A stretch of DNA of 14,722 nucleotides, from the NCBI GenBank assembly GCA_964596345.1, contig CAZQSZ010000010.1:1-14722 (forward strand), written 5' to 3'. Below the pieces are notes generated by a model, which was not told the DNA's origin, did not search any database, and saw nothing but the letters and a program-made list of their open reading frames with translations. The DNA is from CADEDV01 sp964596345 (GTDB taxonomy: Bacteria; Bacteroidota; Bacteroidia; Chitinophagales; Chitinophagaceae). The position numbers and the translations under genes were made by a program. Within the stretch, counting starts at the first letter, position 1; each line of letters opens with the position of its first letter. Below, piece after piece: positions 1-8,097 of the stretch.

Positions 1-17
1 AAAAATCAAACGTACCC

Positions 18-140
18 CAATGGGTGTATTCCAAATTTTTGCATTGCTTTGCTTCATGTGGCAGTGGGGAAACCGCCCACTACAGGCCGACCTGGCTGGT
101 CTCCCAACCAGCCAGTGACAATTTGGAATGCCCCCCAATA
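18..140. repeat. Intergenic fold-back element with two internal hairpins
   Basis: A perfect 10-bp inverted repeat closes the element: ATTCCAAATT at 28-37 and its reverse complement at 120-129. Pairing extends imperfectly outward through G-rich and C-rich arms (about 18-27 against 130-138). Inside are two further hairpins: AGTGGG/CCCACT (63-68 with 76-81) and the 9-bp CTGGCTGGT/ACCAGCCAG (92-100 with 107-115, loop 101-106). The whole resembles a three-way-junction fold. No T-run follows either hairpin, so a simple terminator is unlikely. It could be a REP/MITE-like non-autonomous repeat or a structured leader upstream of the envelope genes. The pairing is seen directly; its role is inference. 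Confidence 0.6.
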
Positions 141-294
141 CAATTTTTCCTTGTACTAACACTGACGGAATTCAGTGAATTCATTGTTTATTAAATTTAG
201 GTTGCTATTGCTAACCACGTTTGCAGGTTGGAATTTAAACGGGACTGAAATGCTAAAAGTAATTCAAAACGTATATCCTTCATTTTTGGGGGCT

Positions 295-1983
295 ATGCGC
301 ACTTCAATAATGCTTCTGAGTATCGGGTTTTGTGTTCTTAGAAGTACTGCCCAGGATATTGAACAAATTAATTTCAAAAAGCCGGTAACCTTTCATGGTA
401 ATCTAAATTTTCAATTAGAGTATTACCATGCTAAGGGGATCCCTGCCCGGCAAAAGGATTTCAGTTGGATGATCAATGGCAATCCGGTATTGACTGTACT
501 TGGAGTTGACTTACCATTCTCCTTTGTGTTTTCTAATTTTGATAATAAATTTTACCAACCCTTCAATCAATTTGGATTGAGCCCCCGTTACAAATGGGCA
601 ACACTGCATTTGGGCTACAGGAATATTACCTACTCTCATTACACACTGGCAGGGCACAGAATGCTGGGTGCCGGATTTGATCTGAATCCGAAAAAATTCA
701 GAATAGGTTTTATGTACGGGCAACTGAGACGTTCCACCTCTATTGACAGCACCATGAATGCCAATCCATTGGAAATAAGACCTACGCCTACTTACAAACG
801 ATTAGGCATTGCCGGTAAACTTGGATACGGAACAAATAAAAATTTCATTGACCTGGTTTATTTTAAAGGCTGGGATAAAACTTCATCGCTTGATAACAAA
901 CTGCAGGATTCCATTCAACCTGCTGAAAACACAACTGTTGGAATAAATTCAAAAGTTACTTTCCTTGAAAAATTTACCTGGTCGGTGGATGTAGGGCTGA
1001 GTGCATATACCCTGAACCGGCTGGACAGCGCAGATAGTTCGGGTTCAAAAAAGGCATGGCCTAAATCAATAATGAGTTTCCTGGCAAAAGATAAACTGAG
1101 TACGGATTATTATTTCGCCGGTGAAACGAGATTGGGATACCAGGAAAAAACCTGGGGAGCACAACTCATCTTCAAAAGAATTGACCCGGGCTACCAGTCA
1201 ATGGGGGCTTATTTTTTCCAAAATGATGTTCAGGAGTACAGTTTAGCGAATAACTTTAAATTAGATAGTGGTAAGCTTACCATCAATACCAATATCGGAT
1301 TTCAAACCGACAATCTGAAGAAGCAAAAAACGTCCACATCAAAAAGATTTATTGGCAGTGCCAACATCAATTACGTGCCTTCTCAAAAGTTCGGAATCAA
1401 CTTCAACTACAGCAATTTCGGTATCACCAATAACCCCTTACAAACTTCGCCGGGTGATGAATTGTTCAAACAGGTAAATAACAGCTTTATGCTGATGCCC
1501 TACTGGATGTGGATGAATGATAAAACCGTAAAAAACCTGAACATTGTTGCCACTTACATGTCGTTAAGTACGCCACACAGTTATATCGGCTCCACGCCTG
1601 ACATGAATTCTTATTCAATTACGACTACTTACAACCACACCTGGATACAAACGGGCATTAATGCTAATGGCTCTCTGAATTATATCAACTCAAAGACAGT
1701 TTCAGGCGATATTGGTTCATTTGGTGGAACGATCGGAGGATCCGCTTCATTGCTGGAGAGGAAATTAATGGTGAATGCTTCAGGATCCTATCTTCAAAAT
1801 ACATTTAAAGGAAATGACAACGGGCATACCATCAGGGCCACATTGGGTTTCACGGTCCCTGTTGGCACTCACCACAACTTTCAATTATTGGGAAACTATT
1901 TAGATAATACTTCCAAAGACATATCGGTTATCCAGAACTTTAATGAAACCAACATCCAGTTAATTTACGGATTAACTTTCTAA
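295..1983 (+). CDS. Probable outer-membrane beta-barrel protein
   Basis: I do not recognise a named family. From the ATG at 295 the product is 562 residues and begins with a convincing signal peptide: a basic n-region (MRTS), hydrophobic core (IMLLSIGFCVL) and a cut after STAQ. The frame stays open upstream to a GTG at 175 and an ATG at 250; these add 40 or 15 residues, and the GTG start gives a second hydrophobic stretch, so the start is uncertain. The mature part is full of alternating polar/aromatic strands rich in Tyr, Asn and Gly, with no plug domain, and ends in ...QLIYGLTF. A terminal Phe is the usual BAM recognition signal of outer-membrane barrels. The stop lies 12 nt before the next ATG, so it is probably co-transcribed with the giant surface protein and may anchor or export it (inference). 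Confidence 0.75.
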   Translation: MRTSIMLLSIGFCVLRSTAQDIEQINFKKPVTFHGNLNFQLEYYHAKGIPARQKDFSWMINGNPVLTVLGVDLPFSFVFSNFDNKFYQPFNQFGLSPRYKWATLHLGYRNITYSHYTLAGHRMLGAGFDLNPKKFRIGFMYGQLRRSTSIDSTMNANPLEIRPTPTYKRLGIAGKLGYGTNKNFIDLVYFKGWDKTSSLDNKLQDSIQPAENTTVGINSKVTFLEKFTWSVDVGLSAYTLNRLDSADSSGSKKAWPKSIMSFLAKDKLSTDYYFAGETRLGYQEKTWGAQLIFKRIDPGYQSMGAYFFQNDVQEYSLANNFKLDSGKLTINTNIGFQTDNLKKQKTSTSKRFIGSANINYVPSQKFGINFNYSNFGITNNPLQTSPGDELFKQVNNSFMLMPYWMWMNDKTVKNLNIVATYMSLSTPHSYIGSTPDMNSYSITTTYNHTWIQTGINANGSLNYINSKTVSGDIGSFGGTIGGSASLLERKLMVNASGSYLQNTFKGNDNGHTIRATLGFTVPVGTHHNFQLLGNYLDNTSKDISVIQNFNETNIQLIYGLTF

Positions 1984-1995
1984 AACGAGGCAGTG

Positions 1996-4900
1996 ATGAA
2001 AACATTTATCATTATACAGCAGTTTCTCAGAAAAACGCTTCTTCTGTTTGGCATTGTATTGTTTCCTGCATGGGGAATAGGCCAGAGTCTTTCATCAATG
2101 AATGTATTATTGAAGCCGCCTTATTCTTCTAACTATAGTAGCTATGAAAACCTGGCTAACCACGCAATCATAACATTAGTTGGCGGAGGCAGGGCAATGG
2201 ATATTGTTTTGCATGGCCAGCTCTCTCACATGCAAGGCGACTGGATGATAAACACTCAACCCAACTATATAGGTGGTAAATTTTCACTGGGTATCAACCA
2301 AACTAAGGTTGTAATTAATGACATTCCTTCCATGCTTTTTCTGAATAGAAACAATGTAGAACACACAGGAGTTCCGGATGAAGTATGGGCTGAGATAATG
2401 AAGACGGGGCAATTGCCGGAAGGCCCATACAGGTTTTGCGTAACAGCTAACTATGTCAGCGGTTTTGCACCACCTTTACAAGTCGGCTATGCCTGTTTTG
2501 ATTTTTCCATCTCGTTAGCTCAGGCACCAATGATTACATCACCGGCGGACGGCCAGGAAATCAATCCCCAAATTCCCAACACGGTCTTTTCATGGACACC
2601 ACCAATCGGTAATACAGCTGGGGCCAATTTGGTATATGATTTATATGTTGTGAAAGTTCCGGCAGGCCAAAATCCGAATGACGCAATCAACGGAGCCGTC
2701 AACTACAAAGCCGGCAATCCGATTATTAAAAACAACCTGACAGGTACGCAATACGTCACACAGCCATACGATTTAAAAATTGACACCAACACACTTTATG
2801 CCGTGCAGGTGATAGCCAGGGATTTGAACAAACAGGTTGGGTTTAAAAATTTTGGTCGCAGCGAAGTGGTTACATTTACAAAAGGTAAACCGTTGAACCT
2901 TGCTGTTGTTGTTAATGCAATAAAACCGTCTGAGAAAAAACCTTCAAAGCCATCACCCGGATATACGGTCACTAATTTTGATCCTGTACCCTATAGCCAA
3001 TTGAAGGGAAAACTATTTTACCGTTTTAAAGATGTGGCAAATAGCAATCCTTCAGGAAAGCTTCAGCAGAATAAGCCAGGGCAAATTAATGCCCAAGATG
3101 GGCAGGTAAAAGCAAATACAAATATTCTTACAGGAGGCAATAAAGAAAATGCAGATAATCTTGTTTACAACACAGACAATACACCCGTGGGAGATGCAAA
3201 ACCACTTGCAGGTAAAAAAGTCAGCCTTGTGGTAACTTATTTATTTACGGGATCACTCAATGGTAAGGATATGAATGGAGAACCCGGTATTAGCAGTCAT
3301 GCCGGCTTTGCACCGCAAGACAATGATAAAGTACTGGCTACTACTGTTACAGGATCAGATGGCAGTTTTACTTTCAACTTTGTGAATGCAGAAAAAACAT
3401 TAGGATTGATTGACCCGGACTTCAAGTTTAAGCATACGGGTGAATTCGGAGATAATGCAAATGGAAAAATTTTCAAAGTGCTGCGTTTGAGAGTGGAAGA
3501 TAAATATTACTGCAGCCCTGATGTGAATATTAAAATTGATCCCTGGAAAGGAATTGACCTGGGCACCATGATTTCATTTGTGAAAAGCTATACGCTTAAA
3601 TTAAATTTGGTTTCTACTCCTGGCACTTTTTGGGATATGGCACAGGGACAGCGCAGCCCGTTGCCCGGTATAACAGCTACGATTGTACGAAATAGCAAGC
3701 CATCATCTGTCCCAGTAAAAGAGGGTGATGGCAAAGGAGAGGGAGCGATTGGAATTATTTCTTCGGCAGAAAGTGGAAAAGATGGCTCCATAACATTCCG
3801 CCATATGGTGCAGCATGATCTGAATAATAAAGGGGATGTGTATTATATAAAATGTACACCGGACAAGATGAAAGGTGACTTTATATTTAAAGGGCAGGAA
3901 AAAAGATTTTATCCTCTGTATGATAAGGATCTGCGAAATTTTCCATTCAATTCAACCAGTACTTACCTTCCTAAAACAAAAGGCGGACTAAATATGGAGG
4001 TGACGTATGGAGAAGATATTACCTGGAATCATGAACTGGAAATAAAAACTTATACGGATAGTGTTTTCCTTTACCCGGATAAACCACGGATAGCTGGAAA
4101 GGTGCAGGATGCTACCAATATAGAAGCCAAAGCAATGAGTGGCGTTAAGGTAGTGATGGTCAATAGCTATCAATCAATAAGTGATCCGTCTAAACTTTTT
4201 ACCACGGTAAAAACAAATAGTTTGGGTCGTTATGAGTTCAATAATTTACCGGTAGAGCTTGGAGATTTTGTAGTGGGCCAGGTGTCTTCTGTTGTAGGCC
4301 CAAGCCGTACCTTGGTTGTAAAGCCGGATGGATATAAAGCTGGCTTATTGCCTGCTTCAGCTAAGGTCAGTGATTCTTTATGGAAAATAAATGATTCCAT
4401 AATGATTGCACACAAACAAAAACCATTAAAACATTGCGTTGGTTGCTACCCGCCTTTGAAGTGGGGACAACAGTTATTGAACCAGGATTTCTTTCTTACT
4501 CCTGACGGCTTCCTGAGCGGTTATGTTGTGGATGAAAGTGGCAACCCGGTAAAGGCTGATATTGATGTGGATGGTTTTTCTAAAACGTCAACGAAGTTTC
4601 AGTTCACTTATGGCAATTCTGAAAAGATTACTTACAAAAAATTAACTGCAAGCCAGAAAGGTCAGCAGAATGTTTCCTTCAATGAAGGGAAACCGGCCAA
4701 TAATAAAGGGCCGCAAATGTTTATGCCAACCGGAGGAAGAGAATACTTCTCCATGGATGCGCCTTCGGGAAAACGTAAGGTAACGATAACGCCTGTTGAT
4801 AAAGATTACTCACTCAAGGATACGGTCTTCGTTATTCAGAAGGATAATAAAAACCCGGTTGAAATAAAATTTGTTGTTCTGAAGTCGCAAAAGAGAATTC

Positions 4901-7900
4901 GATTCAAAGTGGCTGAGCAACCGGCAGAATTTAAAGGAAAATTCAAGATAGGTACCCTGGGTTCTATGAATGTAAAACCGATTCCTGGTGCTACTGTTCA
5001 GTTAAATATTCCCGGAAAAACTATTACTCAAACAAGTGATAAAGACGGCTATGTAACTTTTGTATTTAGCAATAGCGGTTTTGATTTTGATTTTGAAATT
5101 ACGCCTCCGGCAAATGCAGATTATGAAACCGGGAATTATAAAATAACCGGGGTACAGAATACAACTGCAATTAAAGATTACGGAAATGCCTACCTGAAGA
5201 AAGCAGCGACAATCTCAGGCACCGTAACCATCGGCGCAGACAAGAAAGCATTGGCAGGCGCTAAAGTTTATATTGAAACAGGTGGTGGAAAAACCATTGA
5301 AACAAAAACCGGTAATGATGGCAAATATGAATTAAAAGGAGTAGCCACATCGCCTGCGGAAAAAACAGTGTGGGCCGGTAAATCCGGAGCAGTCCCCAAT
5401 ATCATCAGCCAGAGCAAAAAAATCAGCATTGGTCAAAAGAATGAACTTGATTTTAATTTGGTCAATGATAATGAACTGGTGATTGAGAATATTTTTGGAT
5501 TTGAAGCAGACATTCAAAATAAAACGAAGCAATCAGAGGGTACCTGGTTGGTGAGTGGTAATATCATCAATCTTCCATCCAATGATAACTTCTCTCTCCA
5601 GGATAAAAAATTAGTCATCCCGTTCCAGAATTTGAAAATCAAAAAAAGTGAAGCTGCCAAAAATGGAATTCCGGTGGGAGTTCCTGCAGAAAATACCCTA
5701 TCTACTGATTTAGCCAACATTAAACTCCTGTTGCAGAATTCCTTTGGTGTTATTCAAAAACCTTCAACCGGAGATGTGCTGCAAATAAAAGCAGAGAATC
5801 AGAAAGGAAGACTGATGGGTAAAATGGCGGTTCAGAAATCATCCTTCCAGTTTACACAGAACTATGTAACGTTCAATTCTGATCCCAACGAAGCCATGCT
5901 CCTTACCGAAAAACCCGGATCATTCAATACCGATCTGCCTTCTGTTGAAGCAGGCACATCATCAAAGAAAAAATTCGGACTGGCCAACCTGCAGGGCAAA
6001 TCATTGAATTATACTTTGCTTGGATTCAGTGCCGATGCCGATGCCGCTAACTCATGGATACAGGATAACAGTATCAGCCTGCAAACGATGATTCATATCA
6101 ACAGCCTGCCGGGTATGTCGCCTTCCACTCTCGATATCAATGCCGGCAACTTGGTGATTCATCCGGAAAAATTGGAAACACTGAAAGGTGATCAGCCAAT
6201 CAAATTCAATTTGGAAAAATGGCAGTTCACCGGCAATAACTGGCAACTGTCGCAAAGCAACAGTTCCATTCAAATTGCTACCGGCACCATGAAAACGGGA
6301 AGCATTGATGTGCCTTTATCGGATATTGCACTACAACCAGATCATATTGATATTGGAAATTACGATGTCAATAATCTCACATTTGGAGGAGTAATTCCGA
6401 TCAATGTAACAGCAACAAATCCTCAATTTGGATACAACAAGAGTATCGGTTCAGACCAGAAAGCACATTATGAACTCCGCCTGATTGGAGAAAATGGAAA
6501 TCCGGGTGTAGTGATTAAATCATTGCCCGGTATGAAAGCAGGCGATGAAATGAAATTCCAGAATCTTTCTCTTGTAAGCAACGGTGAGCAAATTCTAAAT
6601 CCGGGGAATCAACCCAACTCAACCACATTTTATAGTGTAATGAAAGTAAAACCACTGGCGTTTATAAGTGGATCAGATTATGTGAATATGACCTGTGGCA
6701 TTGATTTAAGCATTCCTCAATTGCAGGAAACAAGCGGAGTTATTCAGTTTACCAAAGAGAGTGGAAAGATAAAACTGATGTTGTACCCATTGAATGTTTC
6801 GTTGAAAGGCCCCGGCGATGTGGACTTCTTTGCTAATGTACAATTCAATGATCATCCACAAAATCTTACGGAAGGGAAGTTTACCGCACTAGGCACTATA
6901 CAGGATAAAGAAGGAATAGTGCTGAAAGGTATTTTACACAAAACCACTACAGCAGCATGGATACAGGTGGACCCGGAAAATCAGAAACTTCCCTTAGGGG
7001 GAGGCAATACCAGCCTTGCCAATATCAAGGGGAAAATGGAAGCTGATATGAGCACCGGTTTATGGAAGAATTTTACATTCAGCGGCGAGATGCAGGGTTT
7101 TAAAGGAATGCAGGGCGATACAAGAAAAACATTTGTAGTTACCGGTTCCATCAATGCCAACAATGAAAAAATAGACGTAAAAAATATTCCTTCCGGATTT
7201 GGAAATATTGGTTTGACGTATGATATAGCCAACAGCAGGTTCACGGGCAATCTTCAGTTGGATAAATCAATTGGTCCACTATCTCTCTCCGGTACGGCCA
7301 ACCTGTTGGTAGATCCCGGTGGTTGGTATTTCCTTGCAGGGGGTAAGGTGCAGGCTCCCGGGCTTGGTGCATTATCCGCAGGATTACTGATCGGCGATTA
7401 TAATAGTATGCCGGGCAATGTATCATCCACACTCATGCAATTTGCATACAACAAAAAGGTACCTCCCAGTTTTCAGAATGGCATATCCGGATTTTTCTTT
7501 ACAGGAATGAAGGAATTGCCGGTGCTGAACATTCCGAATTACAGCATTGACCTTGGCGTGATCAGTGCTTCCTTTGGCGCCCAGGCCGGGCTGGATGCAA
7601 GGCTCTGGATGGATTTTGGATCGGCGGGCAACGAGTATGGAATAGGCGCTATGGCTTTCGCACATGCATACCTGAAAGGTGCGTCTATTACCTGTACAAA
7701 ATTTGGTGCGGAAGCCAGGGCAGAGTTAGGACTACAGGGAAAGTATGCTACCTCTTCCGGAACTTTCTCCCTCGTTGGTTGTGGCAGCTTTACGATTGGC
7801 GGTAGCATTCAACAATGTTTCCCAACCCCCTGCTTCAGCGATGGTGTTTGCTGTGAAGCTTGTGGTGGTATCAGCGTAAGCAAGGGAATAAAAGTGAACC

Positions 7901-7986
7901 TGACATTGGATTCAGGAGGAAACACCGATCTGTCATTTGGTTTTGGTAATTGCAGCGGACAATCAACAATGAGTGGGAATTGGTGA
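1996..7986 (+). CDS. Giant exported TANFOR-like surface protein with FN3 and carboxypeptidase-regulatory-like domains
   Basis: The product is 1996 residues. I chose the ATG at 1996 because GAGG (1987-1990) sits 5 nt upstream; a GTG at 1993 is in the same frame. Residues 1-30 form a signal peptide (core LLLFGIVLF, cut after GIGQ). Residues about 31-175 resemble the TANFOR domain, with the hallmarks LKPPYSSNYSSY near the start and LPEGPYRFCVTANYV near the end. An FN3-like domain follows (about 177-295, SWTPP...YAVQVIARD). Several Ig-like carboxypeptidase-regulatory/CnaB-type segments follow (about 336-480, 699-770, 838-880, 985-1040 and 1072-1140), each with a G-x-V...G-A-x-V...D-G-x-Y/F pattern. 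Residues about 1160-1890 are beta-rich and unassigned. The last 100 residues are Gly-rich and hold eight cysteines (1900, 1929, 1941, 1946, 1952, 1953, 1956, 1986). No T9SS C-terminal domain is evident. Role unknown; probably cell-surface adhesion or scaffolding. Confidence 0.85.
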   Translation: MKTFIIIQQFLRKTLLLFGIVLFPAWGIGQSLSSMNVLLKPPYSSNYSSYENLANHAIITLVGGGRAMDIVLHGQLSHMQGDWMINTQPNYIGGKFSLGINQTKVVINDIPSMLFLNRNNVEHTGVPDEVWAEIMKTGQLPEGPYRFCVTANYVSGFAPPLQVGYACFDFSISLAQAPMITSPADGQEINPQIPNTVFSWTPPIGNTAGANLVYDLYVVKVPAGQNPNDAINGAVNYKAGNPIIKNNLTGTQYVTQPYDLKIDTNTLYAVQVIARDLNKQVGFKNFGRSEVVTFTKGKPLNLAVVVNAIKPSEKKPSKPSPGYTVTNFDPVPYSQLKGKLFYRFKDVANSNPSGKLQQNKPGQINAQDGQVKANTNILTGGNKENADNLVYNTDNTPVGDAKPLAGKKVSLVVTYLFTGSLNGKDMNGEPGISSHAGFAPQDNDKVLATTVTGSDGSFTFNFVNAEKTLGLIDPDFKFKHTGEFGDNANGKIFKVLRLRVEDKYYCSPDVNIKIDPWKGIDLGTMISFVKSYTLKLNLVSTPGTFWDMAQGQRSPLPGITATIVRNSKPSSVPVKEGDGKGEGAIGIISSAESGKDGSITFRHMVQHDLNNKGDVYYIKCTPDKMKGDFIFKGQEKRFYPLYDKDLRNFPFNSTSTYLPKTKGGLNMEVTYGEDITWNHELEIKTYTDSVFLYPDKPRIAGKVQDATNIEAKAMSGVKVVMVNSYQSISDPSKLFTTVKTNSLGRYEFNNLPVELGDFVVGQVSSVVGPSRTLVVKPDGYKAGLLPASAKVSDSLWKINDSIMIAHKQKPLKHCVGCYPPLKWGQQLLNQDFFLTPDGFLSGYVVDESGNPVKADIDVDGFSKTSTKFQFTYGNSEKITYKKLTASQKGQQNVSFNEGKPANNKGPQMFMPTGGREYFSMDAPSGKRKVTITPVDKDYSLKDTVFVIQKDNKNPVEIKFVVLKSQKRIRFKVAEQPAEFKGKFKIGTLGSMNVKPIPGATVQLNIPGKTITQTSDKDGYVTFVFSNSGFDFDFEITPPANADYETGNYKITGVQNTTAIKDYGNAYLKKAATISGTVTIGADKKALAGAKVYIETGGGKTIETKTGNDGKYELKGVATSPAEKTVWAGKSGAVPNIISQSKKISIGQKNELDFNLVNDNELVIENIFGFEADIQNKTKQSEGTWLVSGNIINLPSNDNFSLQDKKLVIPFQNLKIKKSEAAKNGIPVGVPAENTLSTDLANIKLLLQNSFGVIQKPSTGDVLQIKAENQKGRLMGKMAVQKSSFQFTQNYVTFNSDPNEAMLLTEKPGSFNTDLPSVEAGTSSKKKFGLANLQGKSLNYTLLGFSADADAANSWIQDNSISLQTMIHINSLPGMSPSTLDINAGNLVIHPEKLETLKGDQPIKFNLEKWQFTGNNWQLSQSNSSIQIATGTMKTGSIDVPLSDIALQPDHIDIGNYDVNNLTFGGVIPINVTATNPQFGYNKSIGSDQKAHYELRLIGENGNPGVVIKSLPGMKAGDEMKFQNLSLVSNGEQILNPGNQPNSTTFYSVMKVKPLAFISGSDYVNMTCGIDLSIPQLQETSGVIQFTKESGKIKLMLYPLNVSLKGPGDVDFFANVQFNDHPQNLTEGKFTALGTIQDKEGIVLKGILHKTTTAAWIQVDPENQKLPLGGGNTSLANIKGKMEADMSTGLWKNFTFSGEMQGFKGMQGDTRKTFVVTGSINANNEKIDVKNIPSGFGNIGLTYDIANSRFTGNLQLDKSIGPLSLSGTANLLVDPGGWYFLAGGKVQAPGLGALSAGLLIGDYNSMPGNVSSTLMQFAYNKKVPPSFQNGISGFFFTGMKELPVLNIPNYSIDLGVISASFGAQAGLDARLWMDFGSAGNEYGIGAMAFAHAYLKGASITCTKFGAEARAELGLQGKYATSSGTFSLVGCGSFTIGGSIQQCFPTPCFSDGVCCEACGGISVSKGIKVNLTLDSGGNTDLSFGFGNCSGQSTMSGNW

Positions 7987-8097
7987 TGGTTAATTATGGA
8001 TTGAGGAATGGATAATGGATAATGATTATTGGTGAGTTATGAGTTGAGGGTAGGATCGTGCGATTAAAATAAACAGAACAAAAAATTATTTTCAATA
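7987..8097. other. Intergenic spacer with degenerate short repeats
   Basis: This 111-bp gap separates the giant protein from the FN3 protein. Its first half is built of near-repeats of ATGGATAATG and relatives (about 7985-8050), low in complexity and rich in purines plus T. I see no TAnnTTTG promoter and no T-tailed hairpin, so read-through transcription into the next gene is likely. Confidence 0.4.

Noticed and set aside
5079..5098. GATTTT-type tandem repeat in the giant gene
   Set aside because: A short in-frame Phe-Asp run in a beta-rich segment; too short to call a repeat element.
6031..6045. GCCGAT tandem repeat in the giant gene
   Set aside because: It is only two and a half in-frame hexamers encoding an Ala-Asp run; ordinary coding sequence.
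6981..7808. Several minus-strand open frames of 60-90 codons inside the giant gene
   Set aside because: They are antisense to a well-supported coding region, show no family motif and no credible start signals.
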